DNA of 62,848 bases, from positions 1-62,848 of the forward strand of contig JAUWIG010000029.1 in assembly GCA_030605475.1 (NCBI GenBank), written 5' to 3'. The notes under the pieces were generated by a model. It was given only the letters and a program-made list of their open reading frames with translations. It made no database searches and was not told the origin of the DNA. The stretch is from Planctomycetota bacterium (GTDB lineage: Bacteria > Planctomycetota > Phycisphaerae > Sedimentisphaerales > Anaerobacaceae). Below are positions 1-10,109 of this stretch, piece by piece (the first letter of the stretch is position 1; each line of letters opens with the position of its first letter). The translations under genes were made by a program, and so were the position numbers.

Positions 1-1
1 A

Positions 2-67
2 AGGCAGCGACTCGAATATATGAGACGCGAAAATCAGGTGCCGACAGTTCTCAAGGCAGCAGCCTAA
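2..67 (+). CDS. possible 3' end of an upstream gene (partial)
   Basis: In the second frame the first 63 bases read as an uninterrupted peptide ending VLKAAA before a TAA at 65-67. It is rich in Arg, Glu and Leu, as expected for a helical protein end. The first frame is also open, to a TAA at 136, so the choice rests only on codon texture. The gene would begin outside the window, and its identity cannot be told. The 122 bases between this stop and the sulfatase show no other feature. Confidence 0.3.
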   Translation, partial: RQRLEYMRRENQVPTVLKAAA

Positions 68-189
68 GCCTACTACTGGTCGCAAAGAGAAAAACAAAAG
101 AGAGCTTTTTCAGCAAGCCCTACTTAGCTAAAAGGTAAAAAAGTGAAAGAAAAACAGAAAATAAGACATCAGCAAAAGGAAGTTATATT

Positions 190-2058
190 ATGAAACGACG
201 TAATTTTCTCAAGGTTATCGGTGCCGGTGCCGTCTCTATAACCCTGCCGGCATGTATGAGCGCTCAACAGCCTTCCGGCAAAGGTGCTCGGCCCAATATT
301 CTTTGGATTTTGTCCGAGGACATCAGCCCTGACCTGAGCTGCTATGGCACGCCGGCAGTAGAGACTCCAAATCTCGACAAGCTTGCCGACCAGGGTGTCC
401 GTTTCACCAACGCATTTACAACCAGCCCGGTTTGCTCTACCAGCCGTTCGGCTATGATTACAGGTATGCACCAAGGCTCCATTGGCGTACACCATCACCG
501 AAGCCATCGTAAGGATGGATACACGTTACCGGAACCGGTACGGCTGATAACCGAGTACTTCCGCCAGGTCGGGTACTTCACGGCCAACGTCAAGACAGCC
601 GCTCCAGGTGTCCGCGGCTCGGGCAAAACGGATTTCAACTTCAAGTTCAGCAACGCCTTTGACGGCAGCGACTGGAACCAGCGCAAGCCCGGCCAGCCTT
701 TCTTCGCACAGCTATCAATCAGTATGACGCACCGCGGCAAACAATGGAAGGGCCTGGACAAAAAGCTCGACAATCCGGTTGACCCGGCCAAGGTCAAGCT
801 GCCGCCTTACTACCCCGACCACCCCATCGCACGCCAGGACTGGGCAACATACCTGAATTCCATTCAGATGATGGACCAGTATGTCGGCAAAATTCTAAAA
901 CGCCTCGAGGACGAGGACCTGGCGAACAATACCATAGTCATTTTCATTGGCGACCACGGCCGCTGCCACGTCCGCGGCAAGCAATGGCTTTACGACGGAG
1001 GCATCCATATCCCGTTGATTGTTCGCTGGCCGGGCAAATTAAAACCAGGCCGTGTGAGTGAAGACCTGGTCAGCACAATCGATATTTCGGCGACGGTTTT
1101 GAACATCGCAGGCATCAAGCCGCCAAAACATATACAAGGTCAGATTTTCCTCGGCCCAGGTGCAAAGAAGCGAAAATATATCTTTGCCGCCCGCGGACGA
1201 TGCGATGAAACCATAGAGTGTATTCGCTGCGTGCATGATAAACGCTACAGCTACATTCGAAATTACATGCCGTACCGTCCCTGGATGGCCCCTAATCGCT
1301 ATAAGGACACCAGCTATCCGATGCGTGAGCTCTTACGCAGCCTGCACGCCGAGGGCAAGCTTACTCCTGCTCAGAAGAAATTCCTGGCCCCGACCAAGCC
1401 GCCGGAAGAATTATACGACCTTAAAAATGACCCCTACGAAGTGCACAATTTGGCCAGCTCACCTGAGCATAAAAATGTTCTAAAGCGGATGCGTGCGGCC
1501 CATATTAAGTGGATGCGTCAAACCGCAGACTTAGGTCTTATCCCAGAGCCTGAACTGGAGGAAATTTATTTAGAGCATGGCAACGGCTACGACATACTGG
1601 CTCAGCCGGAAAATCGCGACCTGATTGAGCGCATACATGAGGTAATAGAACTCGCCGAATATGGTAAAGCGGCGATACCGGACCTCATGCAGGCAATGCA
1701 GGACAAGAGAGCATCGGTACGCTGGTGGGCGGCAATCGGCCTGGGTAATATGGCTCCGGACGTTGGAGCGGCAGAGACCGCATTACAAAAAGCTTTGCAG
1801 GATAAATCCGCTTCGGTTCGCATTGCCGCAGCGCGAGCATTCTGCCGGATGGGGAAAGCCCGGCAAGTCTTGCCACTTTTGGCACGGGAGCTACAAAACA
1901 AAGAAAATAAGATTGTGCGTCACTACGCTGCACTGGAGCTGGAAGACCTTGGCGAGAAAGCTGGTGAATTCATAGAAGAGATTCGAGCCGCACAAAATGA
2001 CAGTTACGACTGCGTCAAACGGGTAACCACCCGTATCGTAAACACGCTGGAAAAATAA
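190..2058 (+). CDS. Tat-exported lipoprotein sulfatase with C-terminal HEAT-like repeats
   Basis: Arylsulfatase-family hydrolase (622 aa), expected to cleave sulfate esters outside the cytoplasm. The N-terminus has a twin-arginine motif (RRNFLK, residues 3-8) followed by a lipobox LPAC with Cys22, so a Tat-exported lipoprotein is likely. The formylglycine site is C82-S-T-S-R86; the usual proline of CxPSR is Thr here. Metal-binding residues appear as E43/D44 and D255-H256-G. Residues about 490-615 are alpha-helical repeats with HEAT character, an addition beyond the usual sulfatase fold. AGGAAG lies upstream of the ATG. It stands alone, convergent with the MCE gene. Maturation would need a formylglycine-generating enzyme not seen here. 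Substrate unknown; sulfated polysaccharide is a guess from the family. Confidence 0.92.
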   Translation: MKRRNFLKVIGAGAVSITLPACMSAQQPSGKGARPNILWILSEDISPDLSCYGTPAVETPNLDKLADQGVRFTNAFTTSPVCSTSRSAMITGMHQGSIGVHHHRSHRKDGYTLPEPVRLITEYFRQVGYFTANVKTAAPGVRGSGKTDFNFKFSNAFDGSDWNQRKPGQPFFAQLSISMTHRGKQWKGLDKKLDNPVDPAKVKLPPYYPDHPIARQDWATYLNSIQMMDQYVGKILKRLEDEDLANNTIVIFIGDHGRCHVRGKQWLYDGGIHIPLIVRWPGKLKPGRVSEDLVSTIDISATVLNIAGIKPPKHIQGQIFLGPGAKKRKYIFAARGRCDETIECIRCVHDKRYSYIRNYMPYRPWMAPNRYKDTSYPMRELLRSLHAEGKLTPAQKKFLAPTKPPEELYDLKNDPYEVHNLASSPEHKNVLKRMRAAHIKWMRQTADLGLIPEPELEEIYLEHGNGYDILAQPENRDLIERIHEVIELAEYGKAAIPDLMQAMQDKRASVRWWAAIGLGNMAPDVGAAETALQKALQDKSASVRIAAARAFCRMGKARQVLPLLARELQNKENKIVRHYAALELEDLGEKAGEFIEEIRAAQNDSYDCVKRVTTRIVNTLEK

Positions 2059-2086
2059 ATCGTGACTAATCGAGATGACATCAGTT

Positions 2087-3067
2087 TTACTTTAATTTGA
2101 TAGGTACTCCTTTATCACGGGCTTGTGCTACGAATGACTTTATCTCATCTAAAAGTAATTGCAATTGCTGAGTGTTCTCAAGCAGATTTTCATAAAATCG
2201 CCCATCGTTTATAAGTTTGGCAGCACTACCTTGCCCATTGTTTATTGTATCCAGGATTTGCCGTAGTCGCGTCGCCGCTTTACCTATTTCTTCGCTCGTA
2301 TCGACCATCGCAACAACGAGCTCTTCGGCTTTGGCATCAATATTTGTCATAGTTGTTGTCCCGGCAGCGGCAAATTTTCGAAATTCTTCTATCGTCTGCT
2401 TGGCCTGCTGTATCATCTCCGTAGCCTGCTCTGACGCATCAGCTAAATTAGCCAACGTTTTCTGAAGATTTTCTTTTGTGTCGGGACTGCTAATGATATC
2501 GTTGGCGTGGCCACTAAGAACTCTGAGGCTCTCAACCAGCTCAACCAGTTTTTTCTGGCTTTCTTCCGGAAAAAACTCGCTGGTCATACCGGTCGAGCCT
2601 TGCAGCCATATCTTGTCCACCAAAAATATTGTTTCCGGCCGGTTCGGGTCAAGCGGCACCTCAGGCTTACCAGGGTGTTGTTTAAGTTCGATATAACTAC
2701 TCCCTAATCCTCGCGTCATCAGTTTTACCTCAATATTGGAGGGAATATTAACGTACCTTTTGTCAATACTAAGAATAACCACCGTTTGATAATACTCTAA
2801 GCCGCTCACCATATCCCTTCGTATCTCCGGTGACATAACCTTTGTTACTCGACCGATTTGATAGCCACAAAAGCGCACAGGTGTATCCGTCTGTACTCCC
2901 GGTGCTGTCGGGAACTGAACGAAAACCTCAAAAGAACCCATCTTGGTAACGGCAGATGGCAAATCACCGAACTTAAATATCAGCCACACGAGCGCGCCCA
3001 TACCAACAACAACAAAAATGCCCACAATCATATTGCGTCTTTTTTGGGTGGTCTCATAGTCACTCAC
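2087..3067 (-). CDS. MCE/MlaD-family protein, membrane-anchored
   Basis: MlaD-type substrate-binding protein (326 aa) of a lipid-transport system. There is one N-terminal membrane helix (residues about 12-32), then an MCE domain (about 40-120) with the typical 'PGVQTDTPVRFCGYQIG' segment, then a long helical C-terminal part (about 165-320). That layout fits a periplasmic protein that oligomerises on the inner membrane. The start is GTG at 3065-3067, overlapping the TGA of the preceding MerR gene by four bases (GTGA), so the two are translationally coupled. The partner ATPase and permease (MlaF/MlaE) are not in the window, so either the operon is split or the protein works with distant partners. 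Confidence 0.85.
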   Translation of the reverse strand: MSDYETTQKRRNMIVGIFVVVGMGALVWLIFKFGDLPSAVTKMGSFEVFVQFPTAPGVQTDTPVRFCGYQIGRVTKVMSPEIRRDMVSGLEYYQTVVILSIDKRYVNIPSNIEVKLMTRGLGSSYIELKQHPGKPEVPLDPNRPETIFLVDKIWLQGSTGMTSEFFPEESQKKLVELVESLRVLSGHANDIISSPDTKENLQKTLANLADASEQATEMIQQAKQTIEEFRKFAAAGTTTMTNIDAKAEELVVAMVDTSEEIGKAATRLRQILDTINNGQGSAAKLINDGRFYENLLENTQQLQLLLDEIKSFVAQARDKGVPIKLK

Positions 3068-3324
3068 TGTTCACTCCCTTTCAAATCACTGCGGCCTTCC
3101 AGAAACAACTCCCTTATGGCACGCAAAGGATAGCCGCTGTCGTTAAGTTTTTTTATCAGTTTAATTCGCCCAATGCTCTTTTCATCAAACAGCCGTCTGC
3201 CGCTCGGCGCAACTTCTGTCGGCTCAAGCAAACCGACCATAAGATAATATTGCAAAGATTGCCGGGAAATACCAGCTTTTTTTGCGGCTGCACCTATCGG
3301 CACTAATTCGCCTTTCTGACTCAA
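3064..3324 (-). CDS. MerR-type HTH regulator (short)
   Basis: An 86-residue DNA-binding protein made of little more than a MerR winged-helix domain: 'IGAAAKKAGISRQSLQYYL' is the HTH and 'GRRLFDEKSIGRIKLIKKL' the wing and second helix. It has no effector-binding domain. The start appears to be TTG at 3322-3324 with GAGG about ten bases upstream. It overlaps the MCE gene in a GTGA arrangement, so it may regulate that gene or its own operon; this is an inference. The family is clear, the target unknown. Confidence 0.8.
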   Translation of the reverse strand: MSQKGELVPIGAAAKKAGISRQSLQYYLMVGLLEPTEVAPSGRRLFDEKSIGRIKLIKKLNDSGYPLRAIRELFLEGRSDLKGSEQ

Positions 3325-3362
3325 AGCTCATCCTCATATACACTTTTAACAATTCTGCCAAT

Positions 3363-3413
3363 GTTTAGCGAATAGTTAACAGCGGATTGGAAAAGAAAAA
3401 CTATACGCTAAAC
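3363..3413. repeat. inverted repeat between merR-like gene and rnpA
   Basis: Arms 3363-3375 (GTTTAGCGAATAG) and 3401-3413 (CTATACGCTAAAC) pair with one mismatch around a 25-base loop. A T-run follows only on the + strand, where no gene ends, so a terminator role is doubtful. It could be an operator or a cruciform. Confidence 0.45.
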
Positions 3414-3422
3414 ACTGTTTTT

Positions 3423-3821
3423 TTACTCAACTTTCCTAACCGCCTCACTTACCAGAGCCAGGAACGAAGCTTTTACCTGCTCAAATGTTAGTCGTCCTGT
3501 AGCCGCAGTCTCTTTAATACTTGTTGATTTATCTAATTTTGCAGAGCCAGGCAAAATCATAAGCAGATAATCGAAGCCGGCCGGAATCCGGTCCTGGCTT
3601 TGCCGAAAGGCCTCTCTCAACAGCCGTTTTAATCGATTACGAACAACTGCATTGCCGCAGGATTTCTCCACAGAGACACCCAAGCGCGGATAGCCGCAAT
3701 CGTTTTCGGACATATAGAGTCTAAGCAATCCATCACTAACACTCAGCTTACGAGCCAAAACTGCTTTGAACTGCCTGTTACTGACAAGTCTATTCTTTTT
3801 CGGAAAAGAAAACCGTCCCAA
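3423..3821 (-). CDS. rnpA: ribonuclease P protein component
   Basis: Protein subunit of RNase P, which trims the 5' leader of tRNA precursors together with an RNA subunit. The signature RNRLKRLLREAF is intact and the N-terminal 'FPKKNRLVSNRQFKAVL' matches the family. The reading frame is open further to an ATG at 3872, but the extra residues do not look like RnpA. TTG at 3819-3821, preceded by GGTGG, gives a normal start (MGRFSFPKK) and 132 residues. rpmH, the usual upstream neighbour, is absent; the upstream gene is an antiporter on the same strand, 45-95 bases away depending on the start. Confidence 0.93.
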   Translation of the reverse strand: MGRFSFPKKNRLVSNRQFKAVLARKLSVSDGLLRLYMSENDCGYPRLGVSVEKSCGNAVVRNRLKRLLREAFRQSQDRIPAGFDYLLMILPGSAKLDKSTSIKETAATGRLTFEQVKASFLALVSEAVRKVE

Positions 3822-3916
3822 AGTTCCACCATAATAACCTAAAAACGCAAAACGAAAAGTGAAAAACCACAACTTAAAATCTAAAATTCCTGCGATTTTT
3901 GCTTCTTGCTCTGCTG

Positions 3917-5617
3917 CTAACCCGTTGCCAGGGACATCCCATCCGCTGCTTTACGTCTGTGCAAGACCTCAGCACTTATTTTGCGGTTCACCAATCGATA
4001 ATCCAAAATACCAACAAGCTCATCGCTATCGTCACCGGCCACTACGGGCAGATTTTCCAAATCATAGCGCCTCATCCGCTCCATCGCCTCTTCAAGCGGC
4101 TTCATTGGCGTCGTCTTGTCCAGCACAGGCTCAGCAACATCACAGGCCAACAGCCAGCCGGCAACTTCCCTGTTGGCAAACATCTCTTTGATATCGGCGA
4201 TAGTGATTATCCCTATAATCCTGGATTGACTGTCAATAACCGGATAATAAACACTGTCGCTTGTACTGAATACCTCAAGAATCCGGTGCAGCGGCAAATC
4301 CTGCGCAATACTTGTCGGATTGGTATCCATAACGTCCTTAACTGTGTATGTCTTCATCAGGTCTTCTTCGGTAACATTCATTCCTACTTCCCCTGCCCTT
4401 CTAACACCCAGCTTAACCAGCATCGGCCCGATTATTTCCATCAAAAATGCCGCTGACATAACAACCATAATAATAGTATGACCAAGCTCTGTGTTAAACT
4501 GCTGGCCGGCCAAAATAGCAAGGCCAATTGCCACACCGGCCTGAGGCAGAAGACAAATTCCCAGGTATTTACGAACTACAGCAGGTGCGCCGGAATACCT
4601 GGCACCAAACCAGCACCCAACAACCTTACCAAACGCCCTGCAGAGCGTAAACACTACTATCATAACAACTATCCACGGAGCCAGCCTGTCAAACCGCATA
4701 TGAGCCCCGGCAAGCACAAAAAACGAAATATAGACAGGAGGCGAAAATTTCCTGACAAGCTTAAAAGTGCCCTTGCTCCGGCGAGGCATTAAGTTGGCAA
4801 CTGTTATACCCAATATCATAGCGGGCAAAATAGGGTCGATTTTCGGTATCATTGAGATGCCGACTACAAGCAAAAGACAGCTAATCGAAAACTCCAAAAT
4901 CTTATCGTCAGACCTGACAAATTTTAACAGATAATACAGCAATACCCCCGCTAAGAATCCCAACAGTATCGCACCAATAATTTCACCAAACAACACAAGC
5001 ACAGTAGTTAAAACAGAGCCGTGGCCCGTGCCCATAAGCGCATCTGCTCCTGTAGCTGCGCCGCGATATAGCAGCAGCGCCAGAGCGTCGTCGAGCGCGA
5101 CAATAGCAAGTGTTGCCGCCGTAAGAGGCCCTCTTGTCTTATACTCCCATAAAACATTTACTGTAGCCGCCGGTGCCGTGGCTGAGGCTATGGCACCAAG
5201 CACAAGTCCCATTGCAGTCGAAATATACAGATTTCTTGTTATTAGCCACGCTATTACCGAAGTGCCAACCCCCGCCAGCAAAAAAGCTCCCATCCCTTGG
5301 GAGAAAAGAATGATGAAAAATTGCTTCCCATACTTCTTAAACACGTCACCTCGAAGCTCACTGCCAATCATAAACCCTATAACACCCAGGGCAAACATTG
5401 TAAAAGGTTTGAGGGCCTCAATGGTGTGGGGAGTTATCAACTCGAAACAATCACCCAGAAGTACCCCGACAATGATGCAACCAACGACCTGCGGAATATG
5501 AAGTCTTTGAAAAAGACGTGCACCAAAGGCACCGCCTAAGATAATCAGCCCGAATAACAAAACCAAATTCAAATGGCCAAAAGCCCCAGTACTTGCATTA
5601 ACAAACGAATAAATCAT
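3917..5617 (-). CDS. CPA2-type cation/proton antiporter with C-terminal CBS pair
   Basis: Membrane antiporter (566 aa) of the monovalent cation:proton antiporter-2 family, probably exchanging Na+ or K+ for H+ across the inner membrane. Residues 15-400 form about 12 hydrophobic segments. The exchanger core is visible as 'SATAPAATVNV' followed by a double acidic 'DDALALLLY'. Residues about 425-550 form two CBS motifs ('VKDVMDTNPTSIAQDLPL' is the first), which in this family usually bind adenine nucleotides and gate activity. It lies upstream of rnpA on the same strand. Ion specificity cannot be read from sequence. Confidence 0.9.
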   Translation of the reverse strand: MIYSFVNASTGAFGHLNLVLLFGLIILGGAFGARLFQRLHIPQVVGCIIVGVLLGDCFELITPHTIEALKPFTMFALGVIGFMIGSELRGDVFKKYGKQFFIILFSQGMGAFLLAGVGTSVIAWLITRNLYISTAMGLVLGAIASATAPAATVNVLWEYKTRGPLTAATLAIVALDDALALLLYRGAATGADALMGTGHGSVLTTVLVLFGEIIGAILLGFLAGVLLYYLLKFVRSDDKILEFSISCLLLVVGISMIPKIDPILPAMILGITVANLMPRRSKGTFKLVRKFSPPVYISFFVLAGAHMRFDRLAPWIVVMIVVFTLCRAFGKVVGCWFGARYSGAPAVVRKYLGICLLPQAGVAIGLAILAGQQFNTELGHTIIMVVMSAAFLMEIIGPMLVKLGVRRAGEVGMNVTEEDLMKTYTVKDVMDTNPTSIAQDLPLHRILEVFSTSDSVYYPVIDSQSRIIGIITIADIKEMFANREVAGWLLACDVAEPVLDKTTPMKPLEEAMERMRRYDLENLPVVAGDDSDELVGILDYRLVNRKISAEVLHRRKAADGMSLATG

Positions 5618-5812
5618 AGTAATCCCACCTTCTAAATTTATGCAAATTACACATACCAGGCACTATGTATATTACCGGCATCTCGTATTTGACTTCACGA
5701 GATACGCTTCACGAATTTATGCTAATCTTAATATCGGCTTTGTCAAATGATTTCCTTTTGCCCCGGTAGCCCAAAAACTTATCAATTTTGGCTTTATGTA
5801 ACAGCCCAATTG

Positions 5813-5821
5813 TGCTATACT
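5813..5821 (+). promoter_or_regulatory. extended -10 promoter for the thioredoxin-like gene
   Basis: TGC followed by TATACT (5816-5821), 36 bases before the start codon at 5858. No good -35 box is seen, as is usual for extended -10 promoters. Confidence 0.45.
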
Positions 5822-5857
5822 GCTCTTGTCTACCGGCAATTGTAGGAGTAACAAAGA

Positions 5858-6607
5858 ATGCTTGAGCAAAAGGAACGAATCATCATTGCCCTGGTAATTT
5901 CTATTTCTGCGATTATATTTGTTACGGTAGCAATCCTGGCAATACTGGACCGACAACCCGCCGAACAGACCTTTACAGAGTATCACCACGAACAGCATTT
6001 GCCATCTGAACCGCTCGCTGAAAGCTCCGATGAATTTGCAAAAACAGATGTACCTGCAAGAACAAATACCGAACCCACCCTCACCCCTAAGGCGGAGCCA
6101 TCTGCAAAAACAAATACCGAACCCACCGTCAGCCCTAAGCGGAATCTAAAGAATATCATCAGGAACGCAAGGACCTGGGGCCCGGTTTACAGAGCCTGGG
6201 CCGGCGAAATGGCACCGGACTTTACGCTGATTGATGTTACCGGCAAACGGCACAAATTAAGCGACTACCGCGGCAAGAGTGTTATAATCATGTTCTGGGC
6301 AACCTGGTGCAAACCTTGTATGATGGAGTTGCCGCACCTGATTGCACTGCGAAACACCATCAGCGAGGATAAATTAGCAATGTTAGCTATATCAAGCGAG
6401 CCCCCAGCTTTGGTGAAAAGGTTCGCCGCCAAGGGAAAAATCAACTATACGGTCTTTTCTGTTAATACACGTGCTATGCCGGCCCCATTTAGAAACATAG
6501 CTTCTATCCCGTGCAATTTCTTTATCGACCCTGATGGAAAAATAAAACTGGCTACCTCAGGTTTGCTGCCATTAGGCGATATAAAAGCCATATTACAGGC
6601 CGAATAA
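5858..6607 (+). CDS. membrane-anchored TlpA/ResA-like thiol-disulfide protein
   Basis: Thioredoxin-fold protein (249 aa), probably reducing or isomerising disulfides outside the membrane. One N-terminal membrane anchor (residues 8-30) is followed by a low-complexity Pro/Thr/Glu linker (about 32-95), then an AhpC/TSA-Redoxin domain (about 115-245) with the active site WCKPC in 'FWATWCKPCMMELPHL'. The linker contains a duplicated segment (TNTEPTLTPK / TNTEPTVSPK) encoded by an 18-base direct repeat. It is preceded by its own extended -10 promoter and followed by a separate rpmA promoter, so it is probably monocistronic. The substrate is unknown; cytochrome c maturation is a common role for the family. 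Confidence 0.88.
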   Translation: MLEQKERIIIALVISISAIIFVTVAILAILDRQPAEQTFTEYHHEQHLPSEPLAESSDEFAKTDVPARTNTEPTLTPKAEPSAKTNTEPTVSPKRNLKNIIRNARTWGPVYRAWAGEMAPDFTLIDVTGKRHKLSDYRGKSVIIMFWATWCKPCMMELPHLIALRNTISEDKLAMLAISSEPPALVKRFAAKGKINYTVFSVNTRAMPAPFRNIASIPCNFFIDPDGKIKLATSGLLPLGDIKAILQAE

Positions 6608-6653
6608 TAATAAAAACACCCGCTTTTTTATACCGCAGACCTTAAAATTTTTC

Positions 6654-6682
6654 TGGACAATGCAGTAAAAAGTAGTTAGAAT
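6654..6682 (+). promoter_or_regulatory. sigma-70 promoter for rpmA
   Basis: TGGACA (6654-6659), a 17-base spacer and TAGAAT (6677-6682); both boxes match consensus at five of six positions. The predicted transcription start is near 6690, about 50 bases before rpmA. Confidence 0.65.
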
Positions 6683-6740
6683 CTAAGTTTAGACCGATTA
6701 GTAATCTCAGGTGCAGGTTAAAATTTAGAGGTAGTTACCT

Positions 6741-8092
<1,352 letters not shown>

Positions 8093-8096
8093 ACTT

Positions 8097-8882
8097 ATGA
8101 ACATAATCGCAGTAGATATCGGCAATACAAATATCACAATCGGGCTGTTCTTAAAAGACCAGGAGCAGTTTGTCAAATCCATCCCGGGCCAATCCCGGGA
8201 AAAATTGACCGGCCTGTTCAAATCCGCCTGGGAAAAAATTCCCATTGCCAAAAGCTCTAAAGAAAAAAAACGCGATTGCGTCATTGTCGCAAGCTCCGTC
8301 AAGCCCGCCTGGACCAAGCTGGTACAACAGGTTGTGAAGGAAACCCTCGGCGAAAAACTCTACATTATAGGCAAAAACATACCTTTTCCGATGGATTTGT
8401 CTGTAAATGAGCCTGAGAAAATAGGAGTCGACAGAGTGGTCTCAGCCGCAGCGGCTTATGCCGTCGTCGAGGACGCCGTGGTCATCGCCGACTTCGGCAC
8501 CGCCGTTACCATCGACCTCGTTGACGAAAGGGGCATTTTTCGCGGCGGCGTAATCTGTCCAGGCTTTGAAATCAGCGCCGAGGCCTTAAAGCAAAGCACT
8601 GCACAACTGCCGAAGGTAAAAGTCACCAGGCCAAAAGCACCATACGGCAGAACTACCAGCCAGGCTATAAACTGCGGCCTGTATTATTCTGCTGTCGCAA
8701 CATTACAGGAGGTTATCAGGCGCTACGCCGAAAAAATCGGCAGATGGCCGCATACGATTCTCACCGGCTCCTCTGCAGAGATGATAAAGGACGACTGCGA
8801 GTTTATCGACTCCTACGTACCGAACCTCGTCATAAAAGGCATCGCTTTGGCCTATCGAAAATATATCGAAGAAAAGGAGTAA
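8097..8882 (+). CDS. coaX: type III pantothenate kinase
   Basis: First enzyme of coenzyme A synthesis: phosphorylates pantothenate using ATP in an ASKHA-fold kinase. The N-terminal phosphate motif DIGNTNITIGLF and 'ADFGTAVTIDLV' are both intact, as is the glycine-rich 'FRGGVICPG' segment. Length (261 aa) is normal. It sits tightly between obgE (4-base gap) and the MnmE-like gene (12-base gap) in a + strand operon. Confidence 0.95.
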   Translation: MNIIAVDIGNTNITIGLFLKDQEQFVKSIPGQSREKLTGLFKSAWEKIPIAKSSKEKKRDCVIVASSVKPAWTKLVQQVVKETLGEKLYIIGKNIPFPMDLSVNEPEKIGVDRVVSAAAAYAVVEDAVVIADFGTAVTIDLVDERGIFRGGVICPGFEISAEALKQSTAQLPKVKVTRPKAPYGRTTSQAINCGLYYSAVATLQEVIRRYAEKIGRWPHTILTGSSAEMIKDDCEFIDSYVPNLVIKGIALAYRKYIEEKE

Positions 8883-8894
8883 GCCACTTGAATT

Positions 8895-10100
8895 ATGAGT
8901 ACTTTCGCTGCAGTTATGACCGGCAAAGGCACTGGTGCGATATCGACCATTCAGGTCTTCGGTGATTCAGCCGAGGTCACCATAAAAAAAATATTCAAAC
9001 CAGCAGGAAGCAAACACGCAATTCTTAAACCCGGCAAAATCTGTCTCGGCACAATCACCGATGGCACCGAGACCTTAGACCAGGTTACAATTGGCTGTGA
9101 AGGCCGCAACAACTTCGCAATAAGCTGCCACGGCAACCCGCTCATCGTCGCCGACATAATGCAACTGCTCGGCCAACATGGAGCCAAACTGCTGACCGCA
9201 GACCAGCTACTATACAAAATCCTGCTTGCGGAAAAACCCGCCAATACAATCGCTATCGAAGCCAAACTGGCCCAGCCAAAAGCAAAGACCCTCGAAGGAA
9301 CAAAAATAATCGCAAATCAAATCGATGCGGGATTAAGCAAAACAGCAGCCAAATGGCTGCAGTCCTATGGACTCCTTACGGAGAACATAAACGCAATACC
9401 TCTCGATGAAATCAAAGCCGACGCTGGGCGCATACTCCAAACAAGCCAAACAGCAAAACTGATTATCGCCGGCTGCACAGCGGTAATAGCAGGCCCACCA
9501 AACACCGGCAAAAGCACTCTGTTAAACTACCTTGCCGGAAAACAAAAAGCGATTGTTACCGACATCAAAGGCACAACCCGGGACTGGGTTAGTGCCCAAT
9601 GCCAAATCGCTCCACTTTCCGTAGAGCTGATTGACACAGCAGGACTCGATGAAAAACTTACAACAACACCTAAAAACACTCTTGAAAAAATCGCTCAGGA
9701 AAAAAGCGTTCAGATTCTAAAAGACGCCGATTTGGTCCTGCTCGTCCTGGACAACAGCCAAACCGCAGACCAGCTTGACGAGAAGCTGCTTGAAAAAATC
9801 GCCGACAAAAAAGTGCTGACAGTTTTGAACAAATCCGATTTGCCCATCAAATTCGATGCCGGCAAGCTACCAGAATTTTCGGCAAACACAGTGCAGATTA
9901 GTGCAAAATTCGGCACTGCAATCGTCGAACTAATAAAAAAAATCCGGGAAGTGCTGGCCAGCACCGATTTCGACTTAAAACAACCCGTCTGTTTCACTCC
10001 CCGACAGCAAAGCTTGTTAAAGCAATTGAAAAAAGCCAAATCCAAAAAGCACGCACTTTCAATCATAACAGAGTTGTTAAATGGCCGGCTGAGTGTATAA
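8895..10100 (+). CDS. MnmE/TrmE-like GTPase lacking the C-terminal Cys motif
   Basis: Homologue of MnmE, which together with MnmG modifies the wobble uridine of certain tRNAs. The N-terminal tetrahydrofolate-binding-like region (about 1-115), the helical region and the inserted G domain (about 150-335) are present: P-loop GPPNTGKS, switch 'TDIKGTTRD', DTAGL and NKSD. It is 401 residues, shorter than the usual 450 or so, and ends ELLNGRLSV with no C-terminal F-C-I-G-K motif, whose Cys is needed for modification. The N-terminal motif (normally RISG-like) is also weak. Either a divergent tRNA modifier or a GTPase with another job. No mnmG is in the window. Confidence 0.8.
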   Translation: MSTFAAVMTGKGTGAISTIQVFGDSAEVTIKKIFKPAGSKHAILKPGKICLGTITDGTETLDQVTIGCEGRNNFAISCHGNPLIVADIMQLLGQHGAKLLTADQLLYKILLAEKPANTIAIEAKLAQPKAKTLEGTKIIANQIDAGLSKTAAKWLQSYGLLTENINAIPLDEIKADAGRILQTSQTAKLIIAGCTAVIAGPPNTGKSTLLNYLAGKQKAIVTDIKGTTRDWVSAQCQIAPLSVELIDTAGLDEKLTTTPKNTLEKIAQEKSVQILKDADLVLLVLDNSQTADQLDEKLLEKIADKKVLTVLNKSDLPIKFDAGKLPEFSANTVQISAKFGTAIVELIKKIREVLASTDFDLKQPVCFTPRQQSLLKQLKKAKSKKHALSIITELLNGRLSV

Positions 10101-10109
10101 TCTGCACTT

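Noticed and set aside
3363..3413. Terminator for rnpA
   Set aside because: The T-run is on the wrong strand for rnpA, and no + strand gene ends there.
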